This document shows positions 43,401 to 53,790 of a stretch of DNA of 64,000 bases, one piece after another. Source of the DNA: Sinonovacula constricta (Eukaryota; Mollusca; Bivalvia; Cardiida; Solecurtidae); NCBI GenBank assembly GCA_007844125.1, contig CM017558.1:57169147-57233146 (forward strand), read 5' to 3'. Position numbers and translations under genes: made by a program. The notes beneath the pieces are model-generated. The model ran no database searches. It was not told the origin of the DNA and worked only from the letters and a program-made list of their open reading frames with translations. Positions within the stretch are counted from its first letter, which is position 1. Each line of letters starts with the position of its first letter.

Positions 43401-46400
43401 GATGAGGATGGTGCCTAATGAAGAGTTGTAAAAGGAGCAACATCTTTAAATTTATAAACAATGGTGTTTCAAATTAAGAGTACTCAAAAAATAAGCCCAA
43501 ATTTATAATGTTATTATTTTTATTGTAGGGATACGAACGAGAAAAGAAGTTCATTGCATCTCAAGGTATTTAAAACTTTTAATAAAAGTTTGTAGGTAGC
43601 TAATGTTAATTTGTCAACAACACTGTCGTAAATTCGCAATGATATATCTATCGTTAAAATTATTTAACGTCAGAATTTCATTTGTTATTTGTTATGGCCT
43701 TAAATGAAACTTGAAAGGTGTTTTGACCATGTCACACCTTTTTTTGACATGAGATATGCCGGCAAATCTATTTTCACTTGAAGTATGAATCAACATAATT
43801 TATCTTCGAAAACCGGCAGGTCCGACGCCGGTGATGATCAACGACTTCTGGCGAATGATCTGGCAACAGAACACAACCAAGATAGTCATGCTGACCAACC
43901 TGGTTGAGATGGGCAAGGTAGTAAATTTTTTGTGTTCAAATGACAACATGATCGTCGCCGTAATCGTCGTCATCGTCGTCATCATCATCATTATTATAAT
44001 CATCATTATCATCATCGTTTTCTTCATCATCATAATTATCATGATCATTATTATTATCATGATCATCATCAGCAGCAGCAGCACCAGCATCATTATTATA
44101 ATCATCTTTATCATCTTCGTTTTCATCATCATCATAATTATCACGATCATTATTATTATCATGATCAACATCATCATCATCAGCAGCATCATTGTTATTA
44201 TTATTACCATCGTCATCATTATCATATCATTATTATCATCATTATCTTCTTCTTCTTTTTCTTCGTCTTCTTCTTCTTCTTCTTCTTCTTCTTATTCTTA
44301 TTATTGTTGTTGTTGTTGTTGTTGTAATCATTATCATAATCATTAACCTCAAATTTTATCAGGACAAGTGTGAGCGCTACTGGCCGGAGGAGGAGGGTGA
44401 GGAGGAGGAGTACGGTGAAGTGAGGGTGAGACTGGAGAAACAAGATCTACGACAGGACTTCTGTGTCCGGACACTGACTGTCCAACCGGTAAGTGTGAGC
44501 TCGATGTTTTCAATGTAATCCATGTACATCATGTAAAAAAAGGAATCCTGGTCACTTTAAGATACACCTTTGTATATATTTATTTCTCGAAAAAAAACTA
44601 ATAAATAGACCTTATTATTGTAATCTTCATCTACAAATCATATTATGTAAAACAAATATTGAAAGCACAATGCCATTATTAATTCAAATGTTTGGCAAGA
44701 TAACCGGGTGCTTAAGGGAAATGTCAGATTAAAGTTCATTATGAAATATGCTTTAATGTTCATTTACACTACATTAAACCAGACAAAAATGACATTTGTT
44801 CGACATTCAATCATTGTGAAAGCAGTGAAAATTTTAAACAAACTCTCTTAGCTATGGTATACATGTAGGTAACCCCGCAAGTACTCAAGTTTTACTTTTG
44901 ATAACAATACACAGAAATATGACGTATTAAGGTTTTTAACAGATGAGAACAATTGTGTATAACACAAAGTCAACCTTATACATACAGCGTATCGTATACA
45001 TACAGGGTAAGCCTGCTGCACGTCACATCACCCAGTACCACTTCAACTCGTGGCCAGACAAGGATGTACCCGATAGTGCCTGGTGCCTTGTCAATTTCTG
45101 GCGAACAGTGACAGAACAACATGACGGAAACCAACCTATTGTTGTACACTGCAGGTACATTGTGCTGAGTGTTTCTATCCTTTGATATTGTCATTTCTAA
45201 AAATGAACGTCATTTAGATACTTAACATTTGGTCAGACGACTAAGGTTTGCGAACTTCAAGTTTCCAGGTAAGTGATGCTAAAATGTAATTCAAAGAACA
45301 ATTAAATAATCAAGAACTAGAAACCCGGACATTAATCCGTTTTTGAAGTGATATTTAACGAAAAGCTTTTCCGTAAAAGTTTAGGATACAAAGTCAAAAT
45401 ACAAGCTGCGCACATTATTGTCAATACATTTTCTAGCTACAACTGCATCTGGATACATGTCAGCCTTTGTTTCTTCTACAGTGCAGGTGTAGGGCGCACA
45501 GGTACCTTCATTGCCTTGGATGCTCTTTACGAACAGGCCCGTGCCGAGGGCGGCATCAGGCCATTAGAGATGCTTGAGACCCTCCGGCAGCATCGAGTCA
45601 AACTTGTCCAGACCAAAGTGCGTTCAGGATGCTCTTTCATCTGTATCATATTCCAAGATTAAAACTTATAACGTCCGACAAGAGCTTATATAACATGGTT
45701 TATAACTAATATATAAATATTTAGTTCTAAGAGGAGGAGAGTAATAAACGTTAGTCTTTTTGTAGTTAAACTTTGACACCGGTGGCACCTGGTTTTCGTA
45801 GCTGCACTGCAGTCACAACACTTAAACAACAATATAGGAGTTATGTAGTCAACAGTGGGATACGTACTTAATCAACGATTATACAGTTTAGCCTTCTATG
45901 CAGGTCAGTTTTCACGTCACCTCGTCTTTTCATAGGATCAGTATGTCTATCTGCATGAGTCGGTGGCTGAGGCCCTACTGCTAGGACCCCATCCGTATTG
46001 GCCCCGGGAGCTACCAGAGGTGCTTTCTTACCTACAGGGGTCTGACCATGGGGCCTCAAAGACCAGGTTACAGGTTCAATATCAGGTAAGCGTTGATAGA
46101 TATAAGTTATTAAACTGTACAACTTGAATGAAGGGCTTTCGGACTTCATGTTATGTGGAAGCAGCAATCACACAACAACGGAATGACAACTTCATTAAGT
46201 ATTCGTTTGTTTATTCATATCATATTTTAATTACTTTTCTGTTTTTATCATCTCTGCCACATGGATATATTTATACGTCATAAAATAATATCTTGACACC
46301 TTTACATTCATGACGTGTAACATTCATAACAAAACAGCATCACTATTTCATTGCTAACCCACCGTTTGTGGAACTACATGTAGATATTACAACTTACAGA

Positions 46401-47960
46401 AAATGAAACATCGAAATATTTTTTTCCAGTCATTGTGCCTGACAGTTGAAGGATTGGAAAAGACAAGCGAGCCAGAGTACGGAAATGTGAAAACTTCAGA
46501 GAGTAAGAGCATAGTATTACTTTAATTTTATCTGTTATTGTCGGCGAGGCTGCCATGCTTGATGAGTAAAATGCTCACCAAACTTCTGCGGTGTACTGTC
46601 ATGTAATAGTATTCACTTTATGATACACGTGTAAATAGTATGGCCCGTTTGTGAAAATAAAAACAACAGACTTAAGTATTGGAATAAAGAATACTTCTAG
46701 CTATGACTTGTGGCGCTAGACCGCGAATGATCGATTGTCGTCAGTGCACAGTTTCCGTTCTTTATTTTGCCTTCGAAAATATATCAAGTATAACCATTGC
46801 ACTTCTTAAGTTAGTCGATCTCAGGATAAAACAAAATATTTATCTTCTGATTTGTCGATAATGTTTCATTTGTAGGAAACCTAACAGTAATGTAATATTA
46901 CACACGTGACTTTAGTAATAATATACTTGTATACTGTTTTATGTTTCAGAGAATGCGGATCACTCACCGATGACAACCAAACCATTAGTTGGAGATCTTA
47001 AACTGACCGTAATCAACATTTGTCCTTATAGTTTCATCCTATGAAATAAATATTTTGTTTCTGTTCTTCAGTAACTTATACAGCTGAAATAATCATAAAT
47101 TAAACATAAAAAGGCAACAACCATGCCAAAGATTATCTGGACCAATAGTATTCATTCAAAAATCTGTTTATGTGCAATTTGGACAAATAAACAACACACA
47201 CAATAAAAATACAAATATTTACAGAAATGTCATTTACCCAAATTTTATTATTTTTTACAGAATTTCAATGGATCACGTGATTACATCCTGACCTTGACCC
47301 CGAATGAAAAGTCTCTGGAAAACTTTTGGACCAGGATTCAGCAATATGGCGTTAAAACGATCATAAACGTCAGCGGTAATCCAGGAAGGCTTTCAAATGT
47401 AAGATTTTTGTGTGTTTTAATTTAACTTAACTTTAATTTAAGGTTAATTTAAATGGAAACAACCTTTGGCTACTGCATGGACCTTTGACAATTAAGCATT
47501 TCGTTTTTCAACATTCAGGTGTTCACTTGAGTTCTGTGTTTGGTGAAAATGAATATACACTGAAAAAATATTCTGTAAGCTACATGAAACAAGGAATAAC
47601 ATACTATTTTTCGAGAGTGATCTTTTTTTAAATATAATAATTTCAGTTCAAGATACTCATAAAACTCATAAAATGGATATAAGATAATTTCATCACTCTA
47701 TATAAATTGTTTTCTTTTATAAAATCCAACAGTTAGGAGCAGATGGCAAGGCGAAGCTGAAAAAATACAATGTTAATCTCCTGCACGAAAAAGCACAAAC
47801 ATGTTTTACAGTGAGGACATACGCCTTTAAAGAAATTGACAGAGTAAGCTTTAACATTATTGATCATTCTGTTGTTAGGCACTCGAAACAATACTCGGTT
47901 TTGAAACTTTAATAATTCAATTTTAATTTTGAAGCTTTCAAGCATCTTGTCTAGGGTCTT

Positions 47961-48036
<76 letters not shown>

Positions 48037-50561
48037 CAATAGTAATAATAATAATAATCACCATCATAGTAAAATTAATAATATATTTCTAGGACGACAA
48101 TGCTTTGTCAACTGTAAAACAGTTTGACATAACTTCCTGGAGAAAGGGGAAATGGACTCCTGATGATGGCCAGTTATTACCGATGTTGGTTGACGAAATA
48201 ATCCAATGGCAGCCGAACATTACAGAATCTCAGCCATTGTTTATCACATGCAGGTATGTGGGCATATTATATGCTATCTAATGGAAACTCGTAAACAAAA
48301 GAAGCTTTTTTATCTTAATGATGCTTTTAATGCTGTTTTGAAACAATTCAAACAATAAATACTGTAATCAATAATATCATTGGTCAGCATTTTGTTGTAG
48401 ATGATGGTTCTTGTGGGGGCGTTTTTATTATAAAAGCATTAAATTAATATCTGTCACAAGGAAAAGTATGATGAACCTGAAAATGTGTTTAAGTTTAATG
48501 AATTATTCAAAACTGGAGTAATAGGTAAATAAGAAAAGGCCCTATCAAAATTTTCACAGATATTCCAATTTTATCTACCAGTAGACAAAGGCAAACAAGT
48601 AAATGTAAATGTGACAAAAACACAGAGACGAGACATAACACACATAAAGAAAAACCATCAGGTACCGCCTTGGAATGGTCAATCGGCAAAAGGGCCGACT
48701 GGGGTGCTTTAACCTGTTTTGTGGAGCGCTCCAAACTCGCACTTCCTGAAGGTTTTTCTATCAAATAAACATTGTAAATAACAATATCCCATCAAAGTGA
48801 AACAACTAACAGTAAGCACCTGCATCGGGACACTATTTAACGGCAACGTGTATATTTTATATATTGCCGCGACATGTTAAGGACCAGATCAATTCCGTGT
48901 AAATATATTAAATACTTTTTTGTTTACTTATATGAAAAACGGTTGGATTTATAACTAAACATTTTTTGCTCAGCAACAGTCAAGTTGTATGTGCAGTAAC
49001 TATCTAATATTTTAACATAACATGTTAACAAATCTAAATAACAAAAATGGAAACCCTTCTTACTGCATGCGCATACCGGCGCTGGATGACCTAGACAAAC
49101 CCTATAGGATCGTGCACACATTGATGACGTCATTATGAGGCCGGTTCAGCGGCTTTGCGAAAACAGATTCCAACGTAACTAATCATAATTTACCTAAATC
49201 ACATAGTGTATTTCTGTAAAAATGCCAGTGAATTTAAGTTACATGAATTATCAATAGGTCTTTGTCGTTAAAACGGTCACAGAAATGTGTAATTTAAAAA
49301 AGTAAGAACATTCATTTAACAACTCAATTACTAAGTAAAAAATTATCAATAACATGATATTATATATATAAGAGATGTACACTGTAGCATGGTATAAATC
49401 GAGACACATACTATTACAATAATGTGTACCCCATTAAAAAACTTAACTCGCCGGGCTTCCCAAGTGTTATCATAAGAAAATGACCGTGTTGCATACAAAC
49501 ACTGAAATTTAGAAAGTATTTTACTTTTTGATGTAACTGGGTATTTTAGCTTATATTTTATATTTGAATCTGTTGAGTGGCAATATAACGTAGTTTTTCA
49601 ATGTGTTAGTGTTTTCCTAGCTACGAAAGATCAAATCGACAAGTACAAAAGAATTCGGACATGTGCACATGATGCGAGCTTCATAAATGACTCAAAATAA
49701 CATGCACTAAGGTATAGAACCTGACACCGTTATAGGTTTGGTGTCTTTATGCTTGTTGTTTGTGTCCGACAAATCTAGTGTCCTTAACACAATGCATAAA
49801 CACTTATAATAGAGAAAAGATATGATGAAGTTTGTAATTGTGTAAATAGTGGTCAGAAATGAATGCGTTACGTACAAATATTTAAATTTAGAAAAAAAAT
49901 ATTTTCATTGCAATCAATAAAGTATGGACTGGACAAAATGTGGGTTGCTGGTGGCTGTCTTGAAGGAAGCATTTCGCATGCGCTACAGGGATTGTCGTGT
50001 GAACATACTGGATACGGTGATTGGCTTGAAGAGAACAGAAGGCAGATTCATTTCATACGTAAGCTTGGTGTCTTATTTAACAAATTTTCTGATAACCCAT
50101 TTGTTTATTGTTGTTGTTGCTGCTGTTGTTGTTTGCTGTTTCTTTTTGCCTGGCAATGTCAGACGATATTTAAAGTATAGTTACATATAGTGAGCATTAG
50201 TTAACGACATGTTTAAGTCTGTAAAATGTAAGATACGCATGAGAGTAATTTCAATAGTCATAAACCACTTAACAAAGATTATTAAGATTTAGTTTTATCT
50301 ATTGCCATTATGTTGAGAATTGCTTTAGAAATTGTTCCTTTCAAATAGTTCAAATTAATCTTAACTTAAATTTACTCACCTGTACTATTATGTTTGTACT
50401 CATGACCCAAAGACGATAAAGGGTGAGGACTTACTCCGTCACTATGGAGATAAATGTATGTTGTTTTCCAGGACCAGTTTGAGTATCTGTATGATGTGGT
50501 CATATCGTGCATCAAGAGATCGGTGAAGGCTGAGGCAAATGACGTTTATTCCAACATCTGA
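31414..50561 (+). CDS. Receptor tyrosine phosphatase, gene B (F-lectin-like / EGF / TM / PTP D1-D2), complete
   Basis: A type I membrane protein of 1093 residues. Exons: 31414-31474, 31778-32011, 33430-33639, 34184-34324, 35568-35699, 37326-37460, 37860-37991, 38202-38336, 38991-39128, 39562-39688, 40627-40652, 41062-41246, 41578-41665, 42023-42096, 43529-43565, 43820-43917, 44363-44488, 45006-45154, 45482-45617, 45936-46085, 46430-46502, 46950-47008, 47261-47398, 47733-47843, 48093-48253, 49923-50058, 50472-50561. They sum to 3282 nt with consistent phases. Order: signal peptide (~1-18), galactose-binding/F-lectin-like domain (~21-168), six EGF-like exons (~168-439), TM (~449-468), D1 (~553-838) and D2 (~880-1080). 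D1 keeps all key residues: KNRY, WPD (Asp ~711), [10 protein letters not shown] (Cys ~742) and a Q-loop QTKDQY. D2 is degenerate. The role is inferred: ligand binding outside, tyrosine dephosphorylation inside. The 26 nt exon is the least certain. Confidence 0.88.
31778..33639 (+). CDS. Gene B exons 2-3: galactose-binding, F-lectin (fucolectin)/F5-8C-like domain
   Basis: Exon 31778-32011 reads [39 protein letters not shown]. Exon 33430-33639 reads NLRIFNGN and ends [15 protein letters not shown]. The order ALGKP...AVDG...PWxxVDLG...V..VxIxxR...ExxxCEIEIxV is that of F-type lectins and discoidin-like domains. Both exons enter and leave in phase 1. In true fucolectins this fold binds fucose; the His/Arg ligand set is not obvious here, so sugar binding is not assured. 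Confidence 0.8.
32100..32332 (-). repeat. tRNA-derived SINE in gene B intron 2
   Basis: On the minus strand it starts ggccacaatagctcaattgg with A box TAGCTCAATTGGTAGAGCG. The B-box region is degraded (GAGATCGAACC). A ~150 bp body follows. Confidence 0.6.
34184..34324 (+). CDS. Gene B EGF-like exon 1 (final Cys lost)
   Basis: Phase 1-1 exon of 141 nt encoding [19 protein letters not shown] and ending GYVGNTRTQ. The other exons end with Cys at this site (TCHDG, RCDQG, SCQG), so the last Cys of this repeat has become Arg (CGC). Confidence 0.85.
34496..35300. repeat. Degenerate AT-rich repeats with gcgtaa(a)ata units
   Basis: Between EGF exons 1 and 2 the words ataaatagcgtaa, gtgcataaa, catagaa and aaaggttata recur at irregular spacing in two clusters, 34496-34570 and 35083-35300. 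Confidence 0.6.
35568..35699 (+). CDS. Gene B EGF-like exon 2
   Basis: 132 nt, phase 1-1: [17 protein letters not shown] ... GERCDQG. Laminin-EGF/MEGF type spacing. Confidence 0.88.
36905..37065 (-). repeat. tRNA-derived SINE beside the dead EGF exon
   Basis: The minus strand has a B box (GGGTTTGAGTCCC) and an A-box-like GTGGCCTAGACGG, then a body related to the element at 27491. Its head ends about 60 bp before the remnant EGF exon. Confidence 0.6.
37122..37239 (+). pseudogene. Dead EGF-like exon in gene B
   Basis: Homologous to the exon at 37326-37460 ([15 protein letters not shown], then in another frame [21 protein letters not shown]). It is 17 nt shorter: nine nt are missing near the start, and eight are missing at TGTGACTGG where the intact exon has TGTGATCATGTGACTGG, shifting the frame. 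The acceptor AG is lost; the donor (gatg|gtaaga) remains. Skipping it keeps the reading frame, since its neighbours are both phase 1. Confidence 0.85.
37326..37460 (+). CDS. Gene B EGF-like exon 3
   Basis: 135 nt, phase 1-1: [17 protein letters not shown] ... GDTCHDG. Nearest sister of the dead exon at 37122 and of the exon at 38202. Confidence 0.87.
37860..37991 (+). CDS. Gene B EGF-like exon 4
   Basis: 132 nt, phase 1-1: [17 protein letters not shown] ... GVSCQG. Acceptor tcaacag, donor gttagt. Confidence 0.87.
38202..38336 (+). CDS. Gene B EGF-like exon 5
   Basis: 135 nt, phase 1-1: [17 protein letters not shown] ... GYTCHEG. Acceptor tacacag, donor gtgaac. Confidence 0.87.
38693..38755. 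repeat. (TTTA)n-rich tract
   Basis: TTTA/TTTATT repeats in the intron after EGF exon 5. Confidence 0.8.
38991..39128 (+). CDS. Gene B EGF-like exon 6
   Basis: 138 nt: [18 protein letters not shown] ... GDLCQE. Most diverged of the set and the one next to the membrane. Confidence 0.86.
39562..39688 (+). CDS. Gene B transmembrane exon
   Basis: Joins in phase to give TADKQSSHM, an Ala/Val-rich helix of about 20 residues, then RVMRTKR, a basic stop-transfer. Topology is N-terminus outside. Ends in phase 2 (AG|gtattt). Confidence 0.82.
39859..39965 (+). repeat. GTTCGTCC/GTCCGTC-type degenerate repeat
   Basis: A block of GTCCGTCTGTCCGTCC, GTTCGTTCGTCC and similar words starting after ggcgagcatatagtcaccgc. 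It looks like the tail of a dispersed element in an intron of gene B. Confidence 0.6.
40627..40652 (+). CDS. Gene B 26 nt juxtamembrane micro-exon
   Basis: Needed to join the TM exon (phase 2) to exon 41062 (phase 1). Acceptor ggtagcag, donor gaag|gttta. It gives [10 protein letters not shown] and leads into DDTSVSQQE. The donor is non-optimal; a longer reading runs into TGA at about 40750. Confidence 0.5.
41062..46085 (+). CDS. Gene B juxtamembrane wedge and catalytic PTP domain D1
   Basis: Nine exons from 41062-41246 to 45936-46085. Motifs in order: [114 protein letters not shown]. The KNRY phosphotyrosine loop, the WPD general acid, the Cys-x5-Arg P-loop and the Q-loop Gln are all present, so D1 should be active. 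Splitting the P-loop between HC and SAG is the usual PTP intron position. Confidence 0.93.
43961..44345. repeat. Compound ATC/ATT/TTC/TTG microsatellite in D1 intron
   Basis: About 385 bp of trinucleotide repeats changing from ATC/ATT to TTC to TTG, ending 17 bp before the exon that starts at 44363. The tract forms the polypyrimidine region of this acceptor. Confidence 0.95.
46430..50561 (+). CDS. Gene B linker and degenerate PTP domain D2
   Basis: Exons 46430-46502, 46950-47008, 47261-47398, 47733-47843, 48093-48253, 49923-50058 and 50472-50561 (TGA). The D1-D2 linker goes straight to [15 protein letters not shown], so the KNRY and NASF parts of a standard domain are absent. WPD is replaced by [11 protein letters not shown] and the P-loop by CSMDWTKCG. 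It should be catalytically dead and may act in regulation or docking. It matches gene A closely; in exon 49923 only one residue of 45 differs. Confidence 0.9.
47963..48055. repeat. (AAT)n microsatellite
   Basis: About 90 bp of AAT, nearly perfect, upstream of the acceptor of exon 48093-48253. Confidence 0.96.
48535..48770 (+). repeat. Insertion sharing a ~90 bp core with the ~650 bp element
   Basis: Shares the core taccgccttggaa(c/t)ggtca ... ccgactggggtgctt with 4626-4720 and 5288-5380, but the flanks differ. Absent from copy 1 at the matching intron site (~2285). Confidence 0.65.
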
Positions 50562-50722
50562 CCTATCCTAAACACCAAGTCATGTGTATGTCAAGTTTAA
50601 TGTGTTTCAGATTCCCTCAGTGGAGGTTTGCTATGCGGTACTAGTGATCCTTTTAACTGATAAAGGATTCATATTTAAAGTGTTTCTGCAATGTTTACAT
50701 TTGTGTTGAAAGCTATTGGATA

Positions 50723-50728
50723 AATAAA
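50723..50728 (+). promoter_or_regulatory. Candidate polyadenylation signal of gene B
   Basis: AATAAA about 160 bp after the TGA. Sequence match only. Confidence 0.45.
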
Positions 50729-50729
50729 T

Positions 50730-53700
50730 GTCTAGAATATTGTTGTCATCCTTGTAAAGAACAAGGCTTTATGGAAACTTACTGTACTAATTATCATAGT
50801 TTCTTCTTAAGAATATTAAGGAAATGTTCATTGATTTTATAAAATCTCTAATAATGCGGCATCCGTGTTGTCTTGACACATTTCTTATGGTATTTATGTG
50901 CCTTTATTGGACATTTTGTTGTTTATATTGCTGAAAAAGTAATTGTCTCATGTAATTATATCAAGTTATTATAGTTTACGTGACATATTCGTTTAATTCA
51001 TTAAATGTACTGAAATAATAGTTTTTATGTAAGTGCAAATATGGTAGATTTTGTTTCTGTGTGCTATATTTTATTTGTGAAACATGATGAGAATTTTTCT
51101 CTCAATGCCTTTTGTTTTGTTTTTTGTATTTCTTGTTAGAATCTGAAAGTTTCGTGTATTGAAATATTAACGTTTCCTTTTTTAGTATTTTCTGTTCATC
51201 ATATATTTTATTGAGTTTTGTTAAGTTAATTTCTTAATGTGTTTTATTCTTATAGACATACGTGCATGTATTAATAGTTTTGTTACTTTTATTTGATTTG
51301 TATTTTTTCTGTTCGTTTCTCATTCTCATTATATAGTACCGAAACCGATGCATGTCTTGCCTGCATGTCAAATATATAACAGAGCTGTCTTCATAATGTA
51401 ACACCGGAGTTCATAACATGCGTCCTGCACCTGTTGTTCTAGTTTTGTTTGTTAGTGTATGTGTGTGTTTGTTTGTTGTTGGTTTTTGTTGCTATTGTTT
51501 TTTGTTGCAGTGTATTTGTTTGTTTTTTATATTTCGATAAAGTAGTCTCTTGTAATCTTCTACGCGTCTTCAGCAATGGGTTCACCTTACTTATCCACAA
51601 TCAAAACACAACTATATACCGATAAGCATAGTGACGTGACATGTTTTAATAAGTTCAAAAGCGTAATATACATTCTTTTATCATTAATCGTAGACTATTA
51701 TACATTGCAGGCTTAGGAACCTAATGAGGCACGTGTAACCTGTATAACTATTAGCCTCAAGTGTTGCCACTGCATCTGACCATAATTTAAATAGATTTGT
51801 ATAATATTAAATTCTATATATATTTATACAAGTTTCTTCGCCTCCTCCGTTTTAAGTCTTACCTGTTGCCGGTAGAACACAGTCACAGTCGTAACACGTT
51901 TGACTTAGATAATATTTTCTGATCTAAACAATAAGTTGTCAACTAGAAAGTACAATTACAATCACGTGCTCATTAAATTGGTAAATATTAAATTACATTT
52001 GATCTCATGCACAATCAAGTTAATCATGCGTACTGATTTAACAAAATTTACTTAATATTTTTAGGCATATCTACGATCTATTTGCGATCTAACTCCACTT
52101 TGTAGTCGGAATAGCTTTAATTAAAGTGCATCATTTTAAGAGGACTTTCCATAATGGTTCGATACAAAACGTTTCAAAACTTTAAATGTGACATGAAAAA
52201 GGGTGGGCAATGTACCTTGTATAGCCTCAAAATCAGGGTTAGTGGGCATGATTTACATATCTCCCTGCTCAATCAGCCCTGTGGCCACAAGAACTTAGAT
52301 ACTACTCAGTCAACTGTCTATTTGTCTCAGTGCATTCTACATACATTTTTTGATATAGTTATATTTTCTTTGTGGTTTTGGATCGATAAAATTCAATTAA
52401 GATTGTAAAATACTGGTGTATATCCTTGATAAATAAATATGTACTTTATCATATTTACTTACTACTAATCTAAAATATTAACATTAAAAATAAACTGTTA
52501 TAGCTTTATTTCTTATGGTTGTATTTGCCTCTGAAGTGCACAGGTGAGTAAAAGAAAATATCTTCAAACAGATATAAGTTTAAGTTTTTTTTATGAAACT
52601 TATGATTTATGGTACAAAAAGAACTTGTTTCCTTTATTTCATCATGTTTAACATGCTCAAAACACCAGATACATGTATTATATCTCAGCTTATTTAAAGA
52701 GTACATTATAATATCTTGGCTAAGGGTAGTGTTGTAGTAGATACGCCTTGCTGAAAGCAGTGATGGGCAATGAGAGGAAGATAAAGAGTGATACATTTAA
52801 TATTTTTTGTATATGGTGAATTAAAGGCAACACTAGTATCTGTTCTCGTACTTCAGGATACATTATATGTACATTTGTTTTACATATAAATTAAATCAAC
52901 AACACTATGGGTCACAGAGAATGTTCAAAAGATTAATATTCACTAAAGTAGGGCATAAATATAAACTGATTGGAATTTCTCTTTGTAAAAGAGGTAGGAA
53001 ATTTATTGATGCTTATTCTTGAAGTCTTTGGTTTGGGCTATACATTGTTTTGTTCATTTTGTGCATCACTTATCTTAAGTCGAAGTTAGTTAGGACAGTT
53101 TGTTTTCTCAGTATTTTTCTCAGATATCTCGATAAACGATAACGTTCTAGTTGTTTTTATAGTAACATGCATATAAGATCTTGTCCCCTTTTTATCGAGT
53201 TATTCGGTGCATTTATTTGTGATAAGAAATACTGCCATGCAATGATATTTAAGTCTGAAATAAATTAAAAAAGATATAAATCATGCGATAAAATATGTTA
53301 TTAGAACTTGGCTTTTAAATTGCAAATTACTGGTTGTTTTAAGCAATCGCCATTACCGGGACAGCTGTGTTCCTACGCAGGTTCTAGTTTGTTATATAAA
53401 TCACAATTAAAACTTCCCAATTTCACGCACGATAGATGTTAAGAAAGTTTTACCTGAAGCGTCCGTCCAACTAATTTTGACTTCAAAGCTCCAGGAGGTA
53501 AAGTTAACAAATATTGAGTGTGAAATTGAACAGTTTAAAAGTGAATTAAAATAAAAAGTACGACACGAAAAAGTTTCAGTCAGATTAGTTTGTATGTGAG
53601 TAATTTGGTGACTTCATATTGGGACACTTATATGACGTATAACTGTAGAATCTATCCGAGCCCCTAGAACAGTAAACTCGGATAGAAAATCGTATCTAAT

Positions 53701-53790
53701 ACAGGGCTCCTGGGTTGTAATATTATAGCTACAAATGAAAATCGCTGGACTTATTTTATTTTCCAGATATGAACCAAGCGGCCATCTTGG
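50730..53790. other. Duplicated non-coding region downstream of gene B
   Basis: Aligns with 4200-4480, 5700-6000 and 7780-10430 of copy 1. No supported exon. Confidence 0.5.

Noticed and set aside
43800..44443. Met/Ile-rich and Ser-rich frames on both strands
   Set aside because: Translation of the ATC/ATT/TTC microsatellite; only 43820-43917 in the + frame is a real exon.
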